Shown one piece after another: positions 1 through 7,452 of a stretch of 64,000 nucleotides of DNA. Origin of the DNA: Nonomuraea purpurea. GTDB lineage: Bacteria > Actinomycetota > Actinomycetes > Streptosporangiales > Streptosporangiaceae. The number at the start of each line of letters is the position of its first letter. Positions within the stretch are counted from its first letter, which is position 1. Below the pieces are notes generated by a model. The model was not told where the DNA came from. It did not search any database and worked only from the letters and a program-made list of their open reading frames with translations. Location of the stretch: the NCBI RefSeq assembly GCF_042650645.1, contig NZ_JBHSBI010000015.1, positions 124,001 through 188,000 of the forward strand. The letters run 5' to 3'. Both the position numbers and the translations under genes were made by a program.

Positions 1-264
1 GGCGTTGGCGAAGGCGACCAGCGAATCCTTGCCCGCCCGGCCAGCCGTCGCGGCGGTGAGCAGGTCGGCCAGCTCGCGCGCCGCCAGGATCGCCACCCGG
101 ACGCGCAGGTCCTGGAGGTTCTTGACGTGGGAGTACAGGCTGGCGTCCTTGACACCGAAGCGGCGCGCCAGCGCGGACACCGTGACGCTGTCGAACCCGA
201 CCTCGTCGGCCAGGTCCGCCGCCGCCTCGGTCACGCGATCAGCGGTCAGTCCCGCACGAGCCAT
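1..264 (-). CDS. TetR-family transcriptional regulator, N-terminal part (cut by window edge)
   Basis: The frame starts with ATG at 262-264 and stays open for 88 codons to the window edge, so the ligand-binding part is missing. Residues about 8-60 form a TetR-type DNA-binding domain: a first helix after ADRVTEAAADLADEVG, then the recognition region ALARRFGVKDASLYSHV followed by KNLQDL. It lies 25 bp downstream of the SMP-30 gene on the same strand and may be co-transcribed with it. The family assignment is firm from the helix-turn-helix pattern. The ligand and targets cannot be inferred. Confidence 0.85.
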   Translation of the reverse strand, partial: MARAGLTADRVTEAAADLADEVGFDSVTVSALARRFGVKDASLYSHVKNLQDLRVRVAILAARELADLLTAATAGRAGKDSLVAFANA

Positions 265-289
265 CGAACGCCCTTCCTGAAGGAGCCGG

Positions 290-1156
290 TCACAGGGCCG
301 TCGGCAGCACAGGGCGGCCCGTCACCCCGGGGTCGGCCGCGAACAGGGCCCCGGCCTCCGGCTGCTCGCCGCGGTCGACGTTCATGGCCGAGGTGGTGAT
401 GAAGAGCCGCTCGAGCCGCTCGCCCCCGAACGCCACCGCCGTCACCTTCTGTACGGGCAGGTCGATGACGGCGTCGAGCCGGCCGCCCGCATCGTAGCGG
501 TGCACGGCCCCGCCGTCCCACAGCGCCACCCACACCCCGCCCTCGGCGTCGACGGTCAGCCCGTCGGGAGCGCCCCGCGCGGGATCGACGCTCGCGAACG
601 GCCGCCGCCCGCTGAGCCCGCCCTCCGGGTCGTAGTCGAGCACGTCGACCCGCCCGGTGGTGGTGTCGGCGTAGTACGCCAGCCGGCCGTCCGGGCTGAA
701 GTCGAACCCGTTGGAGATCGTCACCTCGGGCAGCACCACCCGCAGCGTGCCGTCCGGTGGCTCGGCCACGTAGAACGACCCGCGCCCCCGGCCGGCGTCG
801 TAGGCCATGCTGCCGATGTAGAAGCGGCCGCCGGGGTCGCAGCCGCCCTCGTTCATACGGATCGCGGGGTCGCTCCACGCCTCGCCCAGGGAGCGCAGGG
901 GTGCGTCCAGGTCGTCGGTGTCGGCCAGCAGCAGTTCGCGTTCGGCCGCGACCAGGTATCCGCCCGCGATCCGTGGCCGTACCACGGCGGCCACCGCGCC
1001 GACATGGCGGCGGTGGACCGCGCCCCGCTCGTCGAGCGCGAGGACGTCGCCCGCCAGCATGTCCACCCACCTCAGCCCGCCCCACCTCGCCGACCACACG
1101 GGCCCCTCCCCGTGCGCGGCGACGGGTTCGGTCACGGTGTACGCAGAGATGGTCAT
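290..1156 (-). CDS. SMP-30/gluconolactonase/LRE family protein
   Basis: A 288-residue protein of the usual length for SMP-30/gluconolactonase six-bladed beta-propellers, which hydrolyse lactones using one divalent metal. The expected metal-site landmarks are present: Glu17 in GEGPVW, an Asn in ISNGFDFSPDGR (about residue 148) and an Asp in APDGLTVDAEGG (about residue 198). There is no signal peptide, so it should be cytoplasmic. The ATG at 1154-1156 is preceded by a strong GAAGGAGGG ribosome site. Its upstream region is tandemly duplicated and carries short coupled frames (see 1151-1261). The substrate is unknown; sugar lactonase is the default guess. Confidence 0.85.
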   Translation of the reverse strand: MTISAYTVTEPVAAHGEGPVWSARWGGLRWVDMLAGDVLALDERGAVHRRHVGAVAAVVRPRIAGGYLVAAERELLLADTDDLDAPLRSLGEAWSDPAIRMNEGGCDPGGRFYIGSMAYDAGRGRGSFYVAEPPDGTLRVVLPEVTISNGFDFSPDGRLAYYADTTTGRVDVLDYDPEGGLSGRRPFASVDPARGAPDGLTVDAEGGVWVALWDGGAVHRYDAGGRLDAVIDLPVQKVTAVAFGGERLERLFITTSAMNVDRGEQPEAGALFAADPGVTGRPVLPTAL

Positions 1157-1261
1157 GAACCCTCCTTCGTCGGGCCCATGTTTCCTTGTTTACTGATGAC
1201 CTCGACAAGCTCGGTCATGAACCCTCCTTCGTCGGGCCCATGTTTCCTTGTTTACTGATGA
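1151..1261. repeat. 62-bp-period tandem duplication of the SMP-30 translation start region
   Basis: A 49-base segment at 1151-1199 recurs exactly at 1213-1261, a period of 62 bases. The unit carries the AAGGAGGG ribosome site and the ATG context of the SMP-30 gene on the minus strand. The second copy therefore presents a second, equally good initiation site 62 bases upstream, in a different frame. The divergent 13 bases after the first copy read cctcgacaagctc. Confidence 0.95.
1153..1218 (-). CDS. candidate 21-codon leader ORF overlapping the SMP-30 start
   Basis: ATG at 1216-1218, preceded by the duplicated GAAGGAGGG site, opens a frame of 21 codons beginning MTELVEVISKQG. Its TGA at 1153-1155 overlaps the SMP-30 ATG (TCATGACC), a classic ATGA coupling arrangement. 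The AAGGAGG ribosome site of the next gene is read as Lys-Glu-Gly inside this frame. It may be a translated leader or only a by-product of the duplication. No homologue is recognised. Confidence 0.35.
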   Translation of the reverse strand: MTELVEVISKQGNMGPTKEGS

Positions 1262-1271
1262 GCTCGGTCAT
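1215..1271 (-). CDS. candidate 18-codon leader ORF, first of two in tandem
   Basis: ATG at 1269-1271 opens a frame of 18 codons (MTELISKQGNMGPTKEGS) whose TGA at 1215-1217 overlaps the ATG of the next leader frame. It differs from the following leader by three fewer residues near the start. An alternative frame through the end of the pentapeptide gene would stop at 1268-1270, again overlapping this ATG, so a chain of couplings is possible. Translation is unproven. Confidence 0.3.
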   Translation of the reverse strand: MTELISKQGNMGPTKEGS

Positions 1272-1305
1272 GCCGGGCTCCTGGAGGTGGCGGGAGGTTT
1301 GGTGA

Positions 1306-2211
1306 TCAGCGGCGGCGTGGTCGGCGGCCGGGAGCGCCCGGCGTCCGGGGGCGGCCGGATCCCGCCGGCGTTCGCGGGCCGCCGGAGGCGCTTCGGGCCT
1401 GCGCCCAGTGCGCGGGGCGGGTCAGGGAGGCGGGCAGCCGGGTGGCGGCGTCGCCCGCGGCCGCGTTGAGCTGGGCCTGGGTGAGGAAGATGGCGCCGGT
1501 CAGATCGGCGCCCGACAGGTCGGCGCCCCTGAGGTCGGCCCCGATCAGGTCGGCCAGCCGCAGGTCCGCGCCCCTCAGGTCGGCGCCGATCAGGTAGGCC
1601 CCCCGCAGGTTGGCCGCGCGCAGGTCGGCGCCCTTGAGCTTGGCGCCGATCAGGTCCGCGCCCCTGTGCTCCCTGCCCTTGTGCGCGGCCCTGACCAGTT
1701 CGCTCGTCCGCAGCAGCAGCGTGTTGACGGTGTCGCGGTGCGCGCCGACGTCGAGCGTCGCAAGGACGTCGGCGCTCTCCTCGGTCAGCCGCCCGGTCTC
1801 GTCGAGCAGCCGGCGCAGCTCGTCGTGGATCGGCCGGGTGGCCTCCAGCGTGAGCGCCTCGGCCACATACCACAGCAGCTCGTGCAGCTGCCGCATGACG
1901 GGGAAGACCGCGTACATCTGCCTGGCCGTCGCCGGAGCCTGCCGCCAGCTCGTGCCGCCGAACGTCACCCGCGAGACCTTCTGCCCGGCCCCGAAACAGT
2001 CGAAGACGGTGCAGCCGGGGAAGCCGCGCTGCCGGAGCTGGGCGTGGATGCCGCAGCGGAAGTCGTCGCGCAGGTTGTGACAGGGCTGGCCGGCCGCCTT
2101 GTCGACGGCGAAGTCGGCCGAGGCCGAGAACGGCAGCGCCACGCAGCACAGCCCGAAGCAGCTCTCGCAGTCGGCCAGCAGGCCGAGCTCGCGCGGGGTC
2201 GTACCGGGCAA
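1306..2211 (-). CDS. pentapeptide-repeat protein with Cys-rich N-terminal domain
   Basis: 301 residues in two recognisable parts. Residues about 15-72 are cysteine-rich (CESCFGLCC, then Cys44, 53, 67 and 72 in PCHNL, FRCGIH, PGCTVFDCFG), resembling a metal-chelating module. Residues about 178-245 are pentapeptide repeats of the A(D/N)LxG type (GADLIGAKLKGADLRAANL and onward), expected to fold as a right-handed quadrilateral beta-helix. The tail from about residue 262 is Arg/Pro/Gly-rich low complexity. Another frame continues past the stop to 1268 with a tail ending RSPA, so a frameshift near the 3' end is possible. Function is unknown; DNA-gyrase protection is known for some pentapeptide proteins but not implied here. 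Confidence 0.85.
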   Translation of the reverse strand: MPGTTPRELGLLADCESCFGLCCVALPFSASADFAVDKAAGQPCHNLRDDFRCGIHAQLRQRGFPGCTVFDCFGAGQKVSRVTFGGTSWRQAPATARQMYAVFPVMRQLHELLWYVAEALTLEATRPIHDELRRLLDETGRLTEESADVLATLDVGAHRDTVNTLLLRTSELVRAAHKGREHRGADLIGAKLKGADLRAANLRGAYLIGADLRGADLRLADLIGADLRGADLSGADLTGAIFLTQAQLNAAAGDAATRLPASLTRPAHWAQARSASGGPRTPAGSGRPRTPGAPGRRPRRR

Positions 2212-2263
2212 CGGGCAGCTCCTCGGGCGGATCGTGGTCTACGTCGGACTGATCAAAGGGTAC

Positions 2264-3022
2264 TCACGGATGGACGTACGGTGTCGTCGTGCCGAGCCGA
2301 TCGAACCCCAGCCGCGCCAGAATCGGCCCGCTGTCGTCGCTGGCGTCCACCTGCAGGTACTCGTAGCCCCGCGCGGCCGCCTCGCGGGCACGGTAGGCGA
2401 CGAGCGCGCGGTAGACGCCGCGGCCCCGCCACTCCGGCACGGTGCCGCCGCCCCACAGGCTCGCGAACCCCGTGCCCGGGTGCAGGTCCATGCGGGCCGC
2501 GCTGATCGGCACGTCGCCGGCCATGGCGACGACGGCCACGACGTCCCCGGTGGCGAGCTGGTCGAGCAGGCGTTCGCGGACGTGGGTGGTGCCGAAGACC
2601 CGCTCGTGCACACCGGCCGCGAGCTCGACGCCGGCGCGGTCGGTGACGGGGACCAGGCGGACGCCCTCGGGCGCGCCGCTGCCGGGCAGGGCGGCGACCT
2701 CGGCGACCATCAGGGCCTCGGCGGGCTCGGCGGTGAAGCCGGCCGCCAGGAGCCTGCGATCGAGGTCGGCGGGGCGGTCGTGGGCGAACAGCTTCCACTC
2801 GAAGGACAGGCCGAGCGAGCCGAAGTAGCGGACCTGCTCGGCGATGGCCGCATCGGCGTCGCGTTCGTCCAGGCCGGACCAGAGGATGCCGTTCCAGGCG
2901 TGCTCGGGCCCGACCTGCCGCACCACCCCACCCGCCCGCTCGATCCTGACGCCGGGCCCGTCGGGGCGGGCCTCACGCCGCAGTTGCCGGTCGAACAGGG
3001 CGAGTGTCTTGTCGCGATCCAT
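2264..3022 (-). CDS. GNAT-family N-acetyltransferase
   Basis: 252 residues. The acetyl-CoA-binding motif A is visible as EWRGRGVYRALVAYR near residue 200, followed by a beta-strand/helix ending LARLGFDRLGT, the usual C-terminal signature of GNAT enzymes. The N-terminal 120 residues form an extra module of the kind seen in two-domain GNATs. It stands between the pentapeptide gene and the prenyltransferase on the same strand, with gaps of about 50 bp. The substrate cannot be predicted. Confidence 0.85.
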   Translation of the reverse strand: MDRDKTLALFDRQLRREARPDGPGVRIERAGGVVRQVGPEHAWNGILWSGLDERDADAAIAEQVRYFGSLGLSFEWKLFAHDRPADLDRRLLAAGFTAEPAEALMVAEVAALPGSGAPEGVRLVPVTDRAGVELAAGVHERVFGTTHVRERLLDQLATGDVVAVVAMAGDVPISAARMDLHPGTGFASLWGGGTVPEWRGRGVYRALVAYRAREAAARGYEYLQVDASDDSGPILARLGFDRLGTTTPYVHP

Positions 3023-3067
3023 CCGGTCACCTCAGCACCCTCGCGCCGGGCCGGGCAACCGGTTTTC

Positions 3068-3844
3068 TCAGCTTCCGTAACGCCGCTGCCTGGCGGCGAA
3101 GCTGCGCAGCGCCCGCAGGAAGTCGATCTCGCGGAAGGCGGGCCAGTAGGCCTCGCAGAAGTACAGCTCGGAGTAGGCCGACTGCCAGAGCAGGAAGTTG
3201 GACATGCGCTGCTCCCCGCTGGTCCTGATGACCAGGTCGGGGTCGGGCTGGCCGGCGGTGTAGAGGTGGGGGGTGATGTCGTCCACGGTCAGGGTGGAGG
3301 CCAGGTCGAGCATGCTCTGCCCGGATTCGGCCCGCTCGTACAGCAGTTCGCGGAGGGCGTCGATCACCTCCTGGCGGCCTCCGTACCCGATGGCCAGCGT
3401 GAGGTGGAACCCGGTGGCGCACGTGCGGGTCGCCTCGACGGCGCTCTTGAGCGCGCGGGCGGTCGTGTCGGGCAGCATGTCGAGCAGCCCGGCGACGTGC
3501 ACCTGCCAGCGGGCGTCAGGCCGGTCGAAGTGCTCGGCGACCATGTTCTCGATCACCCGCAGCAGGTAGGCCACCTCCTCGTCGCCGCGGCGCTGGAGGT
3601 TCTCGGTGGAGCACAGGTACACGCTCACATGCTTGATGCCCAGGCCCTCGCACCAGGACAGCACGTGCTCGATGTGCTCTGCCCCGTACTTGTGGCCGAT
3701 GCTCGGGTTGGGCAGGCCCTTCTGCTTGGCCCATCGCCGGTTGCCGTCCATGATGAGGCCCACGTGGCCGGGCAGCGGGCCGGTCGCGAGCTGACGGCGC
3801 AGGCGGCGGGCGTAAAGGGCGTGGAGGAGGTCAGACGTCTGCAC
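3068..3844 (-). CDS. short-chain Z-isoprenyl diphosphate synthase (UppS/Rv1086-like)
   Basis: Cis-prenyltransferase of 258 residues. The catalytic-Asp motif is LIMDGNRRWAKQKG, followed by YLCSTENLQR, LAIGYGGRQEV and the C-terminal substrate block PDLVIRTSGEQRMSNF. The sequence resembles mycobacterial Rv1086, which makes Z,E-farnesyl diphosphate on the way to decaprenyl phosphate, more than long-chain UppS; that comparison is from memory. GTG at 3842-3844 is chosen because codons further upstream read as non-conserved sequence, although the GGAAGA ribosome site sits unusually close. It condenses isopentenyl diphosphate units in cis; the product length is inferred. Confidence 0.9.
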   Translation of the reverse strand: MQTSDLLHALYARRLRRQLATGPLPGHVGLIMDGNRRWAKQKGLPNPSIGHKYGAEHIEHVLSWCEGLGIKHVSVYLCSTENLQRRGDEEVAYLLRVIENMVAEHFDRPDARWQVHVAGLLDMLPDTTARALKSAVEATRTCATGFHLTLAIGYGGRQEVIDALRELLYERAESGQSMLDLASTLTVDDITPHLYTAGQPDPDLVIRTSGEQRMSNFLLWQSAYSELYFCEAYWPAFREIDFLRALRSFAARQRRYGS

Positions 3845-4047
3845 TCTTCCAGGATGGCGTGCCCACGGCTTCTGTATCTGATCTTTCCTGATTTTAGGGG
3901 TTCTCCCGATCGTCGAACATGCGTCTTTCGCAGCGCGGGACGGATCAGCTTGCCCACCCCGCGCGCCAAGCCCCGGGCCCGCCGGACACCATCGAGGCCA
4001 GGCCCGGTGGCGGGGTGCACCTGCCCGGGACGATCCCCGGCTGGGCG

Positions 4048-4701
4048 TCATCCGGGCGGCACGAGGCCGTGCTCGTGGGCGTAGATGGCGGCGTGCACCC
4101 GGGTCCGCAGGCCGAGCTTGGTGAGGATCCGGTTCACATGGGTCTTGACCGTGCCCTCCTCGATCGTGCACGCGGCGGCGATCTCGCCGTTGCTCATCCC
4201 GCGCGCCAGGAGCCGCAGCACGTCGTGCTCGCGCGGGGTCAGCAGGCCCAGCTCGGGGCCGGCCTGGCGCGGCGACAGCGCGGCGAAGCGGCTGATCAGA
4301 CGCCCGGTGACCTGCGGGTCGACCAGCCCCCGGCCCTGGTGCAGCTCGCGCACCGCCGCGACCAGCAGGTCGGGGTCGCTGTCCTTGAGCAGGAACCCGG
4401 CCGCTCCGGCCCGCAACGCCCCGAACAGGTACTCGTCGAGGTCGAAGGTCGTCAGCGCCAGCACGCGCGGCGCCGGCTCGACGGCGCCGAGACGGCGGAT
4501 CGCGGCGATCCCGTCCATCTGCGGCATGCGCAGGTCCATCACCGCCACGTCCGGCCGCCGCGACAGCGCCTGGCGCACCGCCTCGGCGCCGTCGGCGGCC
4601 ACCGCGACCACCTCGATGTCCGGCTCGCCGTCGAGGATCAGCCGCAGCGCCTCACGCGCCGCCTCCTGGTCGTCGGCGACCAGGACCCGGATCGTCACCA
4701 C
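4048..4701 (-). CDS. NarL/FixJ-type response regulator (LuxR HTH)
   Basis: 217 residues: a receiver domain with acidic pocket Asp10-Asp11, phospho-acceptor Asp56 in VAVMDLRMP and the conserved Lys in FLLKD. A LuxR-type HTH follows from about residue 150 (LTPREHDVLRLLARGMSNGE, then EGTVKTHVNRILTKLG). The start is one of two adjacent GTG codons at 4696-4701 preceded by GAGGAGAGG. It forms a two-component pair with the histidine kinase immediately upstream. A short duplicated segment separates the pair. The signal and regulon are unknown; the hydrolase upstream in the operon is a possible linked function. Confidence 0.93.
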   Translation of the reverse strand: MVTIRVLVADDQEAAREALRLILDGEPDIEVVAVAADGAEAVRQALSRRPDVAVMDLRMPQMDGIAAIRRLGAVEPAPRVLALTTFDLDEYLFGALRAGAAGFLLKDSDPDLLVAAVRELHQGRGLVDPQVTGRLISRFAALSPRQAGPELGLLTPREHDVLRLLARGMSNGEIAAACTIEEGTVKTHVNRILTKLGLRTRVHAAIYAHEHGLVPPG

Positions 4702-4773
4702 GCCGCCCTCTCCTCGGTCGCCGACGCCTGCCGCCTCCCGGTCACCACGCCGCCCTCTCCTCGGTCGCCGACG
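4694..4773. repeat. tandem duplication of kinase/regulator junction
   Basis: A 33-base segment at 4694-4726 is repeated exactly at 4741-4773 (period 47), and its first 13 bases recur with changes from 4774. On the minus strand each copy contains GAGGAGAGGGCGGCGTGGTG, meaning the ribosome site and the GTG GTG start of the response regulator. The ancestral junction was probably a direct stop/start overlap that has been multiplied. Confidence 0.92.
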
Positions 4774-4778
4774 GTCAC
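4695..4778 (-). CDS. candidate 27-codon linker ORF coupling kinase and regulator
   Basis: GTG at 4776-4778 overlaps the stop of the histidine kinase gene (TGGTGAC), and the frame reads 27 codons to a TGA at 4695-4697 that overlaps the GTG GTG start of the response regulator. It thus preserves stop/start overlap on both sides. The peptide (MTVGDRGEGG at its start, EERAAW at its end) has no recognisable family. It may serve only to hand ribosomes from one gene to the next. Confidence 0.35.
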   Translation of the reverse strand: MTVGDRGEGGVVTGRRQASATEERAAW

Positions 4779-5848
4779 CACGCCGTCCTGTCGTTGGGCA
4801 GTTCGGCCCGCACCCGCCAGCCGCCCGCGCCGGACGGCCCCGCCGACAGGGTGCCGTCGAGCAGGCGCACCCGTTCGCGCATGCCCCTGATGCCGTTGCC
4901 CTCGGCCTCCGCGACCGCCGACGCGCCGCCGTTGTCGACGACCTCGACGCGCACGCGGCGATCGTCCTGCCGGACGTGCACGCTCACCTCGGTCGCACTC
5001 GAATGACGCGCCACGTTCGTCAGCGCCTCCTGCACGATCCGGTACGCGGTGTGGTCGACCGCGGGCGGCAACCCGCCCTCGATCCCGGTACGGCGCACGC
5101 GGATCCTCCTTTCCGCGCCGGCCAGCCGTTCGGCCAGCAGATCCAGGTCGGCCACGCCGGGCGCAACCACGGCCGGGGGCTCGTTCAGCGTCCGCAGCAG
5201 GGCGCGCACCTCGCCGAGCGCCGACTGCGACAACTCCGAGATCGTGTCGAGGGCGCGCCCGGCCGGCACGTCGCCCGCCGTCCTGCGCGTCGCCGCGGCC
5301 TGCAACCGGATCGCGGTCAGATAGTGGCCGACGCTGTCGTGCACGTTCCTGGCCAGCCAGGCGCGCTCCTCGGCCAGCACGCGCTCGGCCTCGGCCCGCT
5401 GCAGCCGCAGCCGTTGGTCGGCCCGCTCGCGGTGCAGCCGCAGCGCGTAGCCGGTGGCCACCGGCGCGACCGCCATGATCACCATGTTGGTGAGGATCGG
5501 CACGGACCCGCCGATGGTTGTCGCGGTGCCGAACGCCCAGCAGGTGGAGACGGCCAGCACCAGGCCGGGCCGCCGCGGCCGGTGGTAGACGGCGGTGCAG
5601 AACAGGCCCATCGTGACCAGCAGTCCCTCCCACCGGTGGAGCAGCGCCATGCCGGCCGTCGCGATCAGCGCCGACGCCGTGGCGGCGCCCAGCGGCAGCG
5701 CCCGCCGGACGAGCAGCGGAAGGCCGGCCCCGACGCTGAAGACGACCAGGAGCGGCACGTCGATCGGCGCCTGCCGCTCCCACATCGTCAGCAGCGTCAC
5801 AACGGCCGCGACGCCGCCGACGAGCAGAACCTCCCGCAACCAGCGCAT
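4775..5848 (-). CDS. sensor histidine kinase (HisKA_3 family)
   Basis: 357 residues. The first 135 or so contain four to five hydrophobic membrane segments with very short loops, so it senses within or near the membrane. A short coiled linker is followed by the HisKA_3 dimerisation helix with phospho-acceptor His170 in RNVHDSVGHYLTAIRLQ. The ATPase domain shows an N box in AYRIVQEALTNVARHS and a glycine-rich lid in GNGIRGMRERV. This is the NarX/DesK/LiaS-like class that pairs with NarL-type regulators such as the next gene. It starts 7 bp after the hydrolase gene, so hydrolase, kinase and regulator likely form one operon. Confidence 0.92.
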   Translation of the reverse strand: MRWLREVLLVGGVAAVVTLLTMWERQAPIDVPLLVVFSVGAGLPLLVRRALPLGAATASALIATAGMALLHRWEGLLVTMGLFCTAVYHRPRRPGLVLAVSTCWAFGTATTIGGSVPILTNMVIMAVAPVATGYALRLHRERADQRLRLQRAEAERVLAEERAWLARNVHDSVGHYLTAIRLQAAATRRTAGDVPAGRALDTISELSQSALGEVRALLRTLNEPPAVVAPGVADLDLLAERLAGAERRIRVRRTGIEGGLPPAVDHTAYRIVQEALTNVARHSSATEVSVHVRQDDRRVRVEVVDNGGASAVAEAEGNGIRGMRERVRLLDGTLSAGPSGAGGWRVRAELPNDRTAW

Positions 5849-5855
5849 GACACGA

Positions 5856-7262
5856 TCATGCCGGACCGCACGTGGTGCCTTCCGCCGGGAGTTTCCCGGT
5901 GCTCAGGTAGCGGTGTACGTGCTCGCGGACGCAGGGGTGCCCGTACAAGTAGAGCGCGTGACCGCCCTTGACCGGGACGAACCGGGCACCCCTGAGCTGG
6001 GTGGCGATCCGGCGCGCGTCCGCCGGCGGCGCCGCGTCGTCGTACTCACCGCTGACGATCAGGGCCGGCGGCAGGCGCAGCTCGTCTTCGCGCGGCGGGA
6101 TCGTCGTCGCCTCCGGCAGCCCCGAGCACTGGACCGCCCTCGGCCATGCGTGGGTCCAGCCGATTCGAGGCGCGACGCTTCTCAGCCGTTTCTCCAGGCT
6201 CATGACCTTGTCGTGAGCGGTCGGAGACGGGAGGTCGGCGCACATGACGATCCTGCTCAGGGCCGGGTCAGGCACGACGTCGGGATATTTGGCGAACTGG
6301 GTGGCGTCGCCCGCGTGCGCCTCGGCCAACGATGTGGCCAGCTTGGGCCACGACGGCTCGTAGCTGACGCTGACGCGGGAGGCGATCAGGGACGCGTCGG
6401 CGGCTGCGCCCGGGCCCGCGCCCGGCGCGGGGATCGGTCGTTTCGCGGCGCGGGCCATGACCTCGTCCCACACCTTGAGCACGTTGCGGCCGTTGAGCGC
6501 GCAACTCTTGTCCGTGGCGCACCACTCGGCGAAGCGGTGCAGGTTTCGCTCCTTGGTCCTGGCGCGGGGGAGCAGCCAGCTCTCCCAGGACGGGTTGGTC
6601 TGGTCGATGACGCTGTCCAGGTACATGCGGCCGACGCGGTGGGGGAAACGTTCGGCGTACGCGCGGCCGACGACTGTGCCGTAGGAGTTGCCGAAATAGT
6701 TGAGCTTCGGCTCGCCCAGCGCGACGCGGATGGCCTCCATGTCGCCGGCGACCTGCCAGGAGTTGAGCTTGTCCGCCAGCGGCCCCGCCGCCTTGGCGCA
6801 TCCGGCGCCGAAACGTCGGTTCAAGGCCGTGAAGGCGTCGTAGGCGGCCCTGTCGGGCAGCACCCATCCGGTTTTCCCCGGCACCGGCAGCGGGTCCGGG
6901 CACACGACCGCGGTGCTCGCCTCGAAGCCGCGCGGGTCGGAGACGACGACGTCGAACCACTGCGTCAGGTCGGCGATGAGGGCCTTGGTCTGGCGAAGCA
7001 CCGAGATCTGCTGGGCGGGGCCGCCCATGTTGAGCAGCAGCGTGCCCTTCTTCGCGGCCGGATCCCTGGCGGGCAGCCTGGCCAGGCCGAGCTCGATCCG
7101 CTCGCCGCCGGGGGCGGCCCAGTCGGCGGGCACGGTGATCCGGCCGCACTGCAGGCCGTCCCCGCAGTCGCGCCACGACAGGCCCTCCTGAGCCGCGGCG
7201 GGGGGCGCGGCCGTCACGCAGAGCAGGCCCGCGCCGAGCACGGCGGTGATCGTTCTTCTCAT
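5856..7262 (-). CDS. secreted alpha/beta hydrolase, tripeptidyl-aminopeptidase-like
   Basis: 468 residues with an N-terminal signal peptide (MRRTITAVLGAGLL, cleavage near PAAAQ). The alpha/beta-hydrolase fold has the nucleophile elbow GNSYG (Ser193), an Asp in SGEYDDAAPP and a C-terminal His in VKGGHALYL. The C-terminal TAP-like segment is typical of Streptomyces SlpD/SlpE and tripeptidyl aminopeptidases. The usual oxyanion segment NPGGPGGSG is here NMGGPAQQI, unlike the paralogue at 11861-13384, so activity may differ. It is the first gene of an operon with a two-component system, which suggests extracellular peptide processing or sensing. Confidence 0.87.
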   Translation of the reverse strand: MRRTITAVLGAGLLCVTAAPPAAAQEGLSWRDCGDGLQCGRITVPADWAAPGGERIELGLARLPARDPAAKKGTLLLNMGGPAQQISVLRQTKALIADLTQWFDVVVSDPRGFEASTAVVCPDPLPVPGKTGWVLPDRAAYDAFTALNRRFGAGCAKAAGPLADKLNSWQVAGDMEAIRVALGEPKLNYFGNSYGTVVGRAYAERFPHRVGRMYLDSVIDQTNPSWESWLLPRARTKERNLHRFAEWCATDKSCALNGRNVLKVWDEVMARAAKRPIPAPGAGPGAAADASLIASRVSVSYEPSWPKLATSLAEAHAGDATQFAKYPDVVPDPALSRIVMCADLPSPTAHDKVMSLEKRLRSVAPRIGWTHAWPRAVQCSGLPEATTIPPREDELRLPPALIVSGEYDDAAPPADARRIATQLRGARFVPVKGGHALYLYGHPCVREHVHRYLSTGKLPAEGTTCGPA

Positions 7263-7452
7263 GTGCCTCAGCCTGGCCGAAAGGGGGTCGCCGGGTCGTC
7301 TGCCTTTCGATAGATCTTGGGCGGGCGACGGCCGTTCCGCCGTAGATCAGTTCGAAGGCCAACACGCCATCACCATCCGTGACTCAACGGGGCCAATTCC
7401 GTAATATCAAGCCGATGACCTGGGGAAACGCTACGGGGTCGCGGGAGGCAGC

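Noticed and set aside
5595..7313. A 572-codon frame opposite the secreted hydrolase
   Set aside because: Shadow of the hydrolase on the other strand; no domain signatures.
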